A stretch of DNA of 64,000 nt. Origin: Terrimonas rubra (GTDB lineage: Bacteria > Bacteroidota > Bacteroidia > Chitinophagales > Chitinophagaceae). Location: assembly GCF_042686025.1 (NCBI RefSeq), contig NZ_JBHUOZ010000003.1:744001-808000 (forward strand). The letters run 5' to 3'. Each line of letters starts with the position of its first letter. Position 1 is the first letter of the stretch. The notes beneath the pieces are model-generated. The model searched no databases. It saw only the letters and a program-made list of their open reading frames with translations, and was not told the DNA's origin. A program made the translations under genes and the position numbers. Of the stretch, positions 18,210-27,600 are shown piece by piece.

Positions 18210-20355
18210 GCATTTTCACCAGCCCTTCCCATTTCACTTTCCAGCCATCTTTAGGAATACCGGGGTTGTTTTCTTTTACACCATCAAAGCCAGCCGTCAT
18301 CATGGCAATGGCGCTGAGTATGCCGCCGTTGCCGGGCATGTAAATAGTTAAACGGCCTTCCTGGTAATTATGTCCGTTGGGTAGATAAGTATTGGTTTGT
18401 ATGGGCATTAATAAAGCTTCTACGGCACGTTTGCCATCGCCCAAACGGGAGGCGGTCATAGCGGTCATCGGGAAATCCCAGCCCCAGGTTTCATGCCAGC
18501 TCCAGTTATTCCATATCCAGTTAAAAGTATTTTGCATGCGGGTAGTATCCACTGTGCCGGTTTGCGGCATCATACCAAATGCGCCTAATACGGACATGTG
18601 GTCTGTTTTATATACAGGGTTGGTATAAGAGTCGGTACCGCTTTCAGTAAATAAATACTTGTCACCTTGTATGGGTAAAGGCGCCAGTTTTTCCAGTACT
18701 TCATCCCATTTTTTATTGCGCTCTAATTTTAAACGTTCCCGCCATTGCTGTGCGGTTTGTAAAGCCCAGCGCCAGTATACTAATTCGTAGGTAGGGTTAA
18801 AGGTTTCCACGGCTTTAAAACGCTCCTGTGCAGGAATAACGCCTTTGCCCAAATTATACTTACCGGTAACAGAATCAAAGTGTGGGTAGGAGGCCATGAA
18901 GTCGGCGGTGGCAAATACATAATCCTTGTACTTGTTCAAAGTAGCTTCATCATTTTTAGCCCGGTAGATCAGTTCCGAGAAATAAATAAAATGCGGTTGC
19001 TGCCATATTAAAAAGGCGCCAACGGAAGAAGGTCCTTCCTCACCGGCATTGTCCGTCATTTTTTGCCAGCGTACGCCATCATATTTTTGACGCTCAGCAA
19101 TTTTTTTCGCGTTGTTATATACGGAGGGTTGCAGGTACCAGTTCAAAGATTTTTCCAGTAATTCCGGGCGACCCCATAGTGCAAAGTGCACGCCATGCCA
19201 CCAATGCATTTCTAAATGCGGGCGTCCGTACCAGCTGTTATAGGTTAAGCCGGTTTCCTGTGGCGGATAATTACCGGAGCATTGTACTTTGGTTAAGTAT
19301 TGTGATAATACAATACGGCGTTCCAGTTCTTTGGCCCTGCTATCAGTGCTGCCTTCAAAATCAATAGCGCCACCGCTTGACCAGAATTTTTTCCATTCGG
19401 CAGCGCTGTTTTGTGCAGTGGCAGCGAAGTCGGGCAAATTGTTTGTATTTGCTGTGGGTGCAAAACGGGCGGATAATTCAAAGCTATTACCGTCTTCGGG
19501 GCTCACTACGAAGTAATGTGCTTCCTTATTGGTGATAGCAGCATTGTTATTCCACTGTAGTTGTACAAAATAAGTAGTAGTGTCTAAACTATGTTTAATA
19601 GTAGCTGATTTATTATTGCTACCCGTAATAGTCGTACTGTGCTTATCAGGATCATTGAAGTGGTTGCTGAAATCGCCCCAGGCACCGGTAGGATAGGGGA
19701 AGCGGATATTGAGCTTCAAACGTTTTTGTGCAATCAGGGCTGAGTTTACCTTTACTGCCACCAGGTCTTCCTGCTGGTGACCATAGGTGATCACTTCAAC
19801 CTTCTCGCCTTCAATGGTAAACTGTGAATGTATCTGTCCGGTAAATAAATTCAGTTCCTGTTGTATATCTTTTACATCAGTGATCAGGATCTTACTGCCG
19901 TCTTTTTTAGTGATCTCAAACCCCAGGTTGCCCAGGAACAAACGGTGTGGGTTCATGCGGAAATAGTCCACCGCCTTCTTACTTCTCTCCGGCTCTTTTA
20001 CCTGTACGGAATAGGAGACCGGGCGGCCGTTCAGGTCAAAATCTTTTAAGGTCTCTTCAAACCTGTATTTTTCTGTATTGGGAAAACTATGCCAGCCCCA
20101 TTCGCTCTGGGTGCCCAGGGGTACACCTTTGGCATAAAACTCGGGGAAGGTCTGCAGTCCGGTAATATCTGCTGTAAAAGCAAAAGAACCATTACCTACT
20201 GTCAGCGAAGCTAATGTATCGGCAGCATTCAGTTTTACGGTATGCCTTTCTACCAGTACCTGGCGTTTGATCTTTTTTTCACCGCTGCAACTTAATATGA
20301 TACCGGCAGTTGTTAGTAATAAGCCTAATACCCGAACACTGTTTCGTTTCAACAT
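18205..20355 (-). CDS. Six-hairpin glycosidase-like lipoprotein, family unassigned
   Basis: The 716-residue protein has a lipoprotein signal (lipidated cysteine C23 in IILSCSG). An N-terminal beta-sandwich contains LTVGNGSFAFTAD, like the N domain of GH65/GH95-type enzymes. An (alpha/alpha)6-like helical half is rich in paired Trp and His: HLEMHWWHGVHF, NWYLQPS, WRWALQTAQQWRERL, WNNWSWHETWGWDFPM. The position inside a rhamnogalacturonan gene set suggests it hydrolyses a pectic linkage at the outer membrane or periplasm. No known GH family could be named by eye, and no function is claimed beyond probable glycosidase. Confidence 0.6.
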   Translation of the reverse strand: MLKRNSVRVLGLLLTTAGIILSCSGEKKIKRQVLVERHTVKLNAADTLASLTVGNGSFAFTADITGLQTFPEFYAKGVPLGTQSEWGWHSFPNTEKYRFEETLKDFDLNGRPVSYSVQVKEPERSKKAVDYFRMNPHRLFLGNLGFEITKKDGSKILITDVKDIQQELNLFTGQIHSQFTIEGEKVEVITYGHQQEDLVAVKVNSALIAQKRLKLNIRFPYPTGAWGDFSNHFNDPDKHSTTITGSNNKSATIKHSLDTTTYFVQLQWNNNAAITNKEAHYFVVSPEDGNSFELSARFAPTANTNNLPDFAATAQNSAAEWKKFWSSGGAIDFEGSTDSRAKELERRIVLSQYLTKVQCSGNYPPQETGLTYNSWYGRPHLEMHWWHGVHFALWGRPELLEKSLNWYLQPSVYNNAKKIAERQKYDGVRWQKMTDNAGEEGPSSVGAFLIWQQPHFIYFSELIYRAKNDEATLNKYKDYVFATADFMASYPHFDSVTGKYNLGKGVIPAQERFKAVETFNPTYELVYWRWALQTAQQWRERLKLERNKKWDEVLEKLAPLPIQGDKYLFTESGTDSYTNPVYKTDHMSVLGAFGMMPQTGTVDTTRMQNTFNWIWNNWSWHETWGWDFPMTAMTASRLGDGKRAVEALLMPIQTNTYLPNGHNYQEGRLTIYMPGNGGILSAIAMMTAGFDGVKENNPGIPKDGWKVKWEGLVKMP

Positions 20356-20654
20356 GATAAGAACAATTTAGTAATGACAATTTAGACGCTGTTATAGTCC
20401 GGAAACTATCGGTGACAGCTGGTTAATAAACCTTTTTTGCAGGTGAAAGGACTAATGAAGGTGCCAATAAAGACTGGTAAATGAGGAGCAGATAAACTCC
20501 CTGTCCCGGCAACGTAAGTACTATTCAGGCATGGCAAAGCAGGTTTAGCATGGCTGCAAATTTGCAGCGTCACGCAAATAGCAATTTTACCCACGATAAT
20601 CTGTTTAGCTATCCTGAACTGTCGGGGTTTTTGACGGTTTGGTTTTCGTAAAAC
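20356..20654. promoter_or_regulatory. 299-bp gap with a perfect 16-bp palindrome (candidate operator)
   Basis: This is the longest gene-free gap in the pectin cluster, lying upstream of the seven-gene block that begins at 20355. It contains the perfect palindrome GCTGCAAATTTGCAGC at 20553-20568. No clear -33/-7 pair was placed with confidence. A 62-codon minus frame here (20406-20594) looks spurious. Confidence 0.4.
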
Positions 20655-21938
20655 TTATTGTTGCAGAGCGTTTTGTTTACTTCTTTCTGCAATTAAACGG
20701 TGACAGTATTCTTCCAGGTAGGAATAACCGGTTTTAGGGTTGATAGCCGTACTTTTTTGTTTTAACTTTTGTTTGCTGCGCCAGGCATCGGGTATGCCAT
20801 CGGCATCACTATCCTTAGGTCCATAAGTTATAGCTATGTCCGGTTGGCCGCCTGCATCGGCCTCGGTTTTAAAAATAGCGCCTTCTTTGCCGATGGTTTT
20901 GGCATAATCCAGTAAGCGCTGGTCAACTGCATCATATTGTAAAGAGGCGCCGGCATTGGTTAATATACGTGTGAAAGCTGTTGCCGCATCGGTTACGGTA
21001 ACAGGTATGGGCGCTTTATGTTGCCTGGCAGCAATAAATGTGGGACCTTCTTTTTTTACAAAATCAGTGTCTGCTACTGCCCGGCCGTTTAATATGCCAT
21101 CCCTATTCATATCGGTCATGTTGCCGGTATGGTACACATGATCGGTGGCAGAGAACATGCTAAAGAAACCCGGGTTGGAATTGGGACCTGCTACAAAATA
21201 GTTATTAATGATATCCTGGTAATGATCGGCGGCTGAATGACCGCCGACAAAACCACCACCTGTGCCCCAGTTGTATACTACATTATTGATGTATTCAATA
21301 GCCGCTTTTGCTTTGGGATTGCGGCTGGTATTGTCAATCCATAGACTATTATGGATAGTGAGATTGGTGGGGCGTTCCAGCAAAGCACCAAAGCGTTGCG
21401 GATCAATGGCCTCCCCGATGATACAATGTTGCAGGGTAATATTGTTGCTGTTTTGTATATGCAGGTTGTCCCAGCGTCCCCACTGCACAGAGCAGTGATC
21501 AAATATAATATCCTGCGCATCATCCGCAGTAAGGGTGCATTTACCACGGGGCATATTAATACTTCCCCTGAACCGGATATACCGGACGATAATATTTTTA
21601 CTGTTACTGAAAGATGCGCCCACACCGTAAATAACAATGCCTACACCCGGAGAAGTTTCGCCGGCAATGGTAATATTGGAAGCAACCTGTATTCTTTCTG
21701 TGTGACGGATCACACCACTGACATTGAATACAACGGTGCGGTTAGGTTTGCTTACTGCATCGCGAAAGCTGCCCCGGCCGCTATCGGCCAGGTTGGTGAC
21801 TACATACACTTCACCACCGCGGCCACCCGTGGCTAATGCACCAAAGCCCTCGGCCCCCGGAAAAGCAGGTAACTGGGCAAGCATAATACCGGAATATAAC
21901 ATTGATACAAATACAAGACAGGAGTGGACAAAACGCAT
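20655..21938 (-). CDS. Pectate lyase-like protein (PL1-type beta-helix)
   Basis: The 427-residue secreted protein opens after its signal peptide with LPAFPGAEGFGALATGGRGG and then VVTNLADSGRGSFRDAV. This is the common start of Bacteroidota PL1-like pectate lyases. The beta-helix continues with NITIAGETSPGVGI, FDHCSVQWGRWDNLHI and RNPKAKAAIEYINNVVYNWG. The last two cover the region where PL1 enzymes bind calcium and abstract the proton. A DSDADGIPD calcium-type loop lies near the C-terminus. It probably cleaves homogalacturonan stretches next to rhamnogalacturonan. It is the most upstream gene of the minus-strand pectin cluster. Confidence 0.82.
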   Translation of the reverse strand: MRFVHSCLVFVSMLYSGIMLAQLPAFPGAEGFGALATGGRGGEVYVVTNLADSGRGSFRDAVSKPNRTVVFNVSGVIRHTERIQVASNITIAGETSPGVGIVIYGVGASFSNSKNIIVRYIRFRGSINMPRGKCTLTADDAQDIIFDHCSVQWGRWDNLHIQNSNNITLQHCIIGEAIDPQRFGALLERPTNLTIHNSLWIDNTSRNPKAKAAIEYINNVVYNWGTGGGFVGGHSAADHYQDIINNYFVAGPNSNPGFFSMFSATDHVYHTGNMTDMNRDGILNGRAVADTDFVKKEGPTFIAARQHKAPIPVTVTDAATAFTRILTNAGASLQYDAVDQRLLDYAKTIGKEGAIFKTEADAGGQPDIAITYGPKDSDADGIPDAWRSKQKLKQKSTAINPKTGYSYLEEYCHRLIAERSKQNALQQ

Positions 21939-22010
21939 GGCAAACGGGGTATTAGTATCAGCAAGTTAGTTATCAGGCAGGGCTGGCTGTCCTGTGCTAT
22001 CTGTAATGAT

Positions 22011-22042
22011 AAATAAAACGGGCTTGTAACCATACAAGCCCG
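22011..22042 (-). terminator. Rho-independent terminator of the SRPBCC gene
   Basis: A perfect 10-bp stem (22019-22028 with 22033-22042, loop ACCA) is followed on the minus strand by TTTTATTT, 27 bp past the stop codon at 22069. Confidence 0.85.
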
Positions 22043-22068
22043 CCGGCATCATGTTATAACACTATGGT

Positions 22069-22938
22069 CTATTGTTCAGCCATCTCTTTGAGTGCCTGTA
22101 ATGATTTTGTAAAAGCTTCGTTCATCATGTCGTAATGTGCAGGGCCTACATCCACTTTTACATTCAGCGTTGAGCCACCCTTGCCGTTAGGATACAAGGT
22201 ATAGGTTTCAATGCAGCCCGACCATTTTTTGGTATCTTCATCAACAGGCTGTTCTTTAAAATCCTTGATATTGCCAATATGTTTAAAGGCAATATAAAAA
22301 TTGGGTACATAAGTGTCTACATCACTATACATACCATCGCCTTCGGCCGATAAAAAATGTACCCGGCCGCCCTGTTCAATCTTGCCGCTGATACTGCTGC
22401 CCGGGTTAAAGGGTTTGGTCCATTGGGAATAACCTGCTTTATCCCACATAAGCGACCATATTTTTTCCGGCGTACTGTTTATATTGACATTGAATTTTAA
22501 TGTACCCAATCCTTCGGGACGGTCCAGGAAATGCCTTAATCCTAATTCAAAGCCTTTCCAGCCTTCGGTAAAGCTGGCCTTGGAGAAAGCTTCTCCTGCT
22601 GCTGCCAGGTTTTCAATACCCGCATGTGTAAGGGTGAGTTTTGTACCGTTGCCTTCCGCCTCCAGGTCCCAGGTAAGTGTGGTTTCGCCGCTTGAAAATT
22701 TGGGATAAGCCCATGTATGCGAAAATCTTTTTTCAGGTATTACTTCCAGTATCCTGCATTGGTGTAAATAACTGGTGCCGCCGGGTTCATAAAAGTGAAA
22801 TTCCTTTCCCGGTTCCAGCTCATAATCCTGTACATCAAAATACCATTCTTTCATTTGCTCTTTATTGGTAAGGGCTTTCCAAACCTTTGACACAGGCGCG
22901 TCAAAATGCATGGTTAAAATAACAGGAGCATTATCCAT
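22069..22938 (-). CDS. Tandem SRPBCC/AHSA1-domain protein
   Basis: The ATG at 22938 (MDNAPVILTMHF) is chosen because the upstream frame would run through the queA terminator and into queA. The 289 residues form two START-like AHSA1 domains, about 1-145 and 150-289. Each begins with a strand and a helix (APVSKVWKALTNKEQMKEWY; TPEKIWSLMWDKAGYSQWT). Such proteins bind hydrophobic ligands or act as Hsp90-ATPase-activator homologues; the ligand is unknown. It has its own terminator, and the queA terminator separates it from queA. Confidence 0.8.
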   Translation of the reverse strand: MDNAPVILTMHFDAPVSKVWKALTNKEQMKEWYFDVQDYELEPGKEFHFYEPGGTSYLHQCRILEVIPEKRFSHTWAYPKFSSGETTLTWDLEAEGNGTKLTLTHAGIENLAAAGEAFSKASFTEGWKGFELGLRHFLDRPEGLGTLKFNVNINSTPEKIWSLMWDKAGYSQWTKPFNPGSSISGKIEQGGRVHFLSAEGDGMYSDVDTYVPNFYIAFKHIGNIKDFKEQPVDEDTKKWSGCIETYTLYPNGKGGSTLNVKVDVGPAHYDMMNEAFTKSLQALKEMAEQ

Positions 22939-22991
22939 AACAAGTGTTTTAATGATATACAAGCTACAAATTTTGAACCGGACTGGTGCAA

Positions 22992-23019
22992 TAAAAAAAC
23001 CGCTGCCAAGGCAGCGGTT
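22992..23019 (-). terminator. Rho-independent terminator of queA
   Basis: The inverted repeat AACCGCTGCC with GGCAGCGGTT (22998-23007 with 23010-23019) is followed on the minus strand by a T-run at 22992-22999. Confidence 0.88.
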
Positions 23020-23044
23020 CTGGTATCGGTAAACTCGTGTTTGA

Positions 23045-24094
23045 TTAGATAACCAATAAGGCGTCACCGTAACTGAAGAAACGGTATTTGTCTTTAATGG
23101 CCTTTTTATAAGCTTCCATGGCCAGTTCGTAACCGGCAAAAGCACAGGTCATGATCAGTAAACTTGTTTTTGGCAGGTGGAAGTTAGTCACCAGTGAGTC
23201 GGCAATATTAAACTCGTAAGGCGGGTGAATGAACATATTGGTCCAGCCTTCTGAAGGTTTTAATAATTTTTGTGCGGTGAATGACGATTCCATACCACGC
23301 ATGGTTGTAGTACCGATAGAGCAGATACGGTGACCATACTCTTTGGCTTTGTTTACAATTTTGCAGGCGGTTTCATCAATACGGTAGTACTCGGCATCCA
23401 TTTTATGTTTGCTCAGGTCTTCCACCTCAATAGGGCGGAAAGTACCCAGGCCGGTATGCAGGGTGATCTCGGCAAAGCGGATACCTTTGATCTCTAAACG
23501 CTTGATCAGCTCGCGGCTGAAGTGTAAGCCGGCAGTAGGAGCGGCAACCGCACCTTCGTGTTTGGCGTATACGGTCTGGTAACGCTCTTTATCCTCTTCG
23601 TCCGGTTTGCGTTTGATATATTTGGGTAAAGGTGTTTCGCCTAATTTTTCCAGTTGCGCACGGAATTCCTCCTCGCTGCCTTCCCATAAAAAACGGATGG
23701 TACGGCCACGGCTGGTGGTATTATCAATTACTTCTGCTACCAGATCTTCCTGGTCACCGAAATACAATTTATTACCTACACGTATCTTACGGGCAGGGTC
23801 AACAATTACGTCCCATAAACGGTTGGGGCGGTTTAATTCACGCAATAAAAAAACTTCGATCTTAGCACCTGTTTTTTCTTTGCGGCCGTACATACGGGCA
23901 GGGAATACTTTGGTGTTATTTACTACAAATACATCCTTATCGTCAAAATAATCCTGGATATCGCGGAAGTATTTATTTTCAATTTGTCCGGTATGGCGGT
24001 GAACCACCATCATACGAGCATCTTCACGTTTTTTAGTAGGAGTCTGTGCAATAAGGTTTAAGGGTAGATCAAAGCGAAATTGTGAAAGCTTCAT
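23045..24094 (-). CDS. queA: S-adenosylmethionine:tRNA ribosyltransferase-isomerase
   Basis: The 349 residues match QueA over the full length: MKLSQFRFDLPLNLIAQTP at the start, VFVVNNTKVFPARMYG, HEGAVAAPTAGLHF, LHTGLGTFRPI and TNFHLPKTSLLIM. QueA moves the ribosyl part of S-adenosylmethionine onto preQ1 at the tRNA wobble position, making epoxyqueuosine in the queuosine pathway. No other queuosine gene is in the window. A TAnnTTTG box about 200 bp upstream implies a long leader. It has its own terminator. Confidence 0.97.
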   Translation of the reverse strand: MKLSQFRFDLPLNLIAQTPTKKREDARMMVVHRHTGQIENKYFRDIQDYFDDKDVFVVNNTKVFPARMYGRKEKTGAKIEVFLLRELNRPNRLWDVIVDPARKIRVGNKLYFGDQEDLVAEVIDNTTSRGRTIRFLWEGSEEEFRAQLEKLGETPLPKYIKRKPDEEDKERYQTVYAKHEGAVAAPTAGLHFSRELIKRLEIKGIRFAEITLHTGLGTFRPIEVEDLSKHKMDAEYYRIDETACKIVNKAKEYGHRICSIGTTTMRGMESSFTAQKLLKPSEGWTNMFIHPPYEFNIADSLVTNFHLPKTSLLIMTCAFAGYELAMEAYKKAIKDKYRFFSYGDALLVI

Positions 24095-24296
24095 GCGGTA
24101 ATTATAATTTTTATTCTAAATAGCTTGCTGAAAAGTTACCGGTAAACTAGTGCAGGAGATGGTCTTTATCACAGGTGATTGTTGTGCGCAGGGCATATAA
24201 CTACAACCAAGAGGAAGAAAGGCAATCCCCGGTCTTACGGCACCGGGCTTGTCAGTTTTGTTAACCTTTTATAGCTAACGAAAGTGTGCAAAGGTA
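24095..24296 (-). promoter_or_regulatory. queA leader with -7 box and GC hairpin
   Basis: TACCTTTG at 24289-24296 on the minus strand fits the Bacteroidota -7 box. The resulting leader of about 190 nt contains a hairpin (CCCGGT with ACCGGG, 24227-24232 with 24242-24247) that can be enclosed by a weaker pairing. No known riboswitch consensus, including preQ1, could be recognised. Confidence 0.45.
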
Positions 24297-24410
24297 CAAA
24301 ACTTTATAAAAAGTACGTAATTTTTAATAGCCTACGCAATTTTTCTATAATTTATTACTAATTTATTGATTATTATGCGTTTAGTATTGAGAAGCAGGCC
24401 AGGGATCAGA

Positions 24411-24458
24411 AGTCCGGAAGTCAGGAAGTCGGAAAGACCGGAAGTCCGTAAGTCAGGA
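24411..24458. repeat. Octamer tandem repeat, AGTCCGGA/AGTCAGGA type, 6 units
   Basis: Six octamers (agtccgga, agtcagga, agtcggaa, agaccgga and relatives) keep register. The reverse-complement form of this family (GACTTCCG, GTCTTTCC) occurs at 31593-31616 and 43849-43880. Confidence 0.8.
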
Positions 24459-24465
24459 AGGAATT

Positions 24466-24562
24466 ATTGTCAATTGCAAATTGCTTACGGCTGTTAAGCA
24501 TTGTCAACTGTCCATTGTTCATTGTCACTTGTCACTTGTCAACTGTCCATTGTCAACTGAAC
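24466..24562. repeat. Heptamer tandem repeats, ATTGTCA/ACTGTCC type, 3 + 9 units
   Basis: Three units at 24466-24486 and nine at 24500-24562 belong to the same word family (attgtca, actgtcc, cttgtca) but are one base out of phase with each other. The family recurs at 43802-43843. The block lies between queA and the TraB-domain gene. Confidence 0.8.
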
Positions 24563-24670
24563 CCTTCACGGTAAAACCATTCTCATTTTAAGCCAGAATG
24601 ATTGTTAAATATGTAAAATTGTAATAAAGACATCTTATTTTTACTATTGTCCACCAAACTTATCTTTTGT

Positions 24671-27600
24671 ATGATATTGAAGCGTTTAGCCGTACTTGCA
24701 GTTGTCTTGTTTTTTCTTACCGGGTTGTCTGCACAAATAACCACTCAAAAAAAATATCCGAGTTTATTATGGGAAATATCCGGGAACGGACTTAAAAAGC
24801 CTTCACACCTGTTTGGTACCATGCACGTAAGCAGTAAAATTGCCTTTAACCTGTCCGACTCATTCTACCTGGGAATAAAACATGCCGATGTGGTGGCGCT
24901 GGAAACCAATCCCGAATCCTGGCAGGATGATATGGATAAATACGAACAGGATGATATGGGTTATGATTACCTGCGGAGAATGGGCTATAATGCTTCTTTT
25001 GGTGATTACCTGACCAGCAGTACCCTGAAGTTTGATGCATACGAAAAAATGATCCCCTGGGCTTTGGCCTCCAGCCCCTCCATCATTAATAACTTATTAT
25101 ACCGCAGTTACGGCAATGATGCCAGTGATTTTGAGGAGGACACTTACCTGGATATGTATATTTACCAGTGCGGTAAAAAATGGGGTAAAAAAGTGGCAGG
25201 AGTGGAGCATTACGGCGAAAGCATGAAACTGATGATGGAAGCTTATGCGGATGCTGCCAAAGAGAAGAATAAAAAACAACGCAGTTATGAGTACGACATC
25301 AATATGTCGCCCATGAAACTGCAGGAAGCTTACCGGAGTGGCGATCTTGATCTGCTGGACTCTATCAATAAATTCAACAGCTACTCCGATGCCTTTGATG
25401 AAAAGTTTTTATACAAAAGAAACGAGATACAGGCCGATAATATTGACTCCATCATTAAAACAGGCGCCGTATTATTTGTAGGGGTAGGGGCGGCCCATTT
25501 GCCTGGCCCGCGTGGGGTGATTGAAATGTTGCGGGAAATGGGTTATACACTTCGTCCCATAAAAATGGGTGTCCGTAACAGTGAACATAAAAATGCAGTG
25601 GATAAAATAAGGGTGCCGGTCACTTTTAACAAGCAAAGTTCAGAAGACGGTTTATACTCGGTTGAAATGCCCGGTAAATTGTTTGAATCACCATCTATGA
25701 ACGGTATGTTTGATCAGCGCCAGTATGCTGATATGGCCAATGGCAGTTACTACATGGTAACCCGTTTGCAAACCAATAGCTGGATGTGGGGACATTCATT
25801 ACAGGATGTACAGAAGAAGGTGGATAGTATGCTGTATGAGAACATACCCGGCAGGATCATACAAAAGAAAACAATTATCAAAAATGGTTACCAGGTATTG
25901 GATATTACCAATAAAACAAGACGTGGTGATACACAACGTTACAATATTGTGATGACCCCTACCGAGCTGATCGTTTTTAAAATAAGCGGTAATGGTGATT
26001 ACGTGGAGAAAGGGGAGGAAGCCAATAAATTCTTTAACAGTATACAACTGAAGCCAGCCGGTAAAACCTGGGTGAATTATACACCTGCATTCGGAGGGTT
26101 TAGTGTAAAAATGCCCCATGCACCCTATGCTAAAAAAACGGACAACTGGTTATTTGATGCCATTGACTCCGCTACAGCTACGGGTTACAGTATCATTCGT
26201 ACTGATGTATTCAACGGCAATTTTTTAGGTGATGATAAATTTGACCTGTCATTGATGGATGAAAGTTTTGCTACTTCTCCCTTCATTGATACGGCTGTTA
26301 CGGCGGCTACGTATTTAAAAGTAGGCGATTACCCGGCCATGGAAAGAACGTATAAAGGCAAACAGGGTAATGTATATAAAACCCGTTACATCATCCAGGG
26401 GCCGCATTATTATACCTTACTGGCAACCGGTAAAAAAGAAGTTCCACAAATGCAGGACTTCTTCCAGTCCTTTACTATTAAACCCTTTGTTTATAAGGAA
26501 GCAACCAACAGGGTGGACACCTCCCTGTACTTTACCGTGAAATCACCTGTTTTCCCCGAGTCTAAAAAAGAAAAGCTTCCGGCACCTAAATACAGCAGAT
26601 ATGGTAAAGAGGAAGAGGAAACTGAAGATGGCCTGCTGGAGAATGGCGTGTACCGCAGCAGCGTAGTGGAGAATGATTCTACCGGCGAAAGGATTTTTGT
26701 AAGCTTTTATAAAAACCCACGTTACTATTATACAGCCGATAGCGCTGATATTGACAGTGAGATGGGGCGGATGATGAAAGATACTACCTGGATAGTCAGG
26801 AAAAAAGAAACAAAAACATTACCTGATCAAACAAAAGTGACCGACTTTAAACTGGCCGATGCCAAAAGCAGCAGGCAGTTCTGGTATAAAAACTTTTACA
26901 AGGAAGGTGTCTCCTTTACCATTTTTACACAGACCGATTCACTTACCAGTCCCAGTACTTTCCTGAGATCTTTTTTTGACAGCTTTACCCCGGCAGATAC
27001 GCTGAAGGGTTATAATCCTTACATAAAAAAAGGACCGGTTTTCTTTGCTGATTATTTTAGCCAGGATACGGTGGTGAAGAAAAGGGCAGTGAACAATATT
27101 GCTTCGGTAAAAATGGATGTTGCCGATTTTCCTAACTTACAAAAAGCGATCAGCTCACTGAAATGGACGGAGAAAAAATACATGGATACCAAATCGGCCT
27201 TTATCAGTAAGCTGAGACAGGTGCCTACCAAAGAAGCAACCGATTATTTAAAAACATTATACTATGCTACCAGCGATACGGTGGACCTGCAATACCGGGC
27301 CCTGGAGGCTTTGCTGATGCAGGGAACGGCATATTCCTTTAACACCTTCCGTGATATTGTTACCGCCGAACCACCGGTTTTAGAGTTCAGTAATAAATAC
27401 CGGAATGATTATGATTATCCTGTTGTAACGGTAAGTGTAGCAGATGATGATGATGACGATTATTCCTACCAAAGCAGTTATGCTGATGGCATGTTCCTGG
27501 ATAATTTGTTTGATACACTGGCGCTGACGGAAAAAATTTATGCCAAACTATTGCCGTTGATCAACCTGGAAGATTATAAGGAAACCATTTTAAGGCTCAC

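Noticed and set aside
20406..20594. 62-codon minus frame
   Set aside because: No family features or signal peptide, unusual cysteine-rich composition, and it contains the 16-bp palindrome; treated as intergenic.
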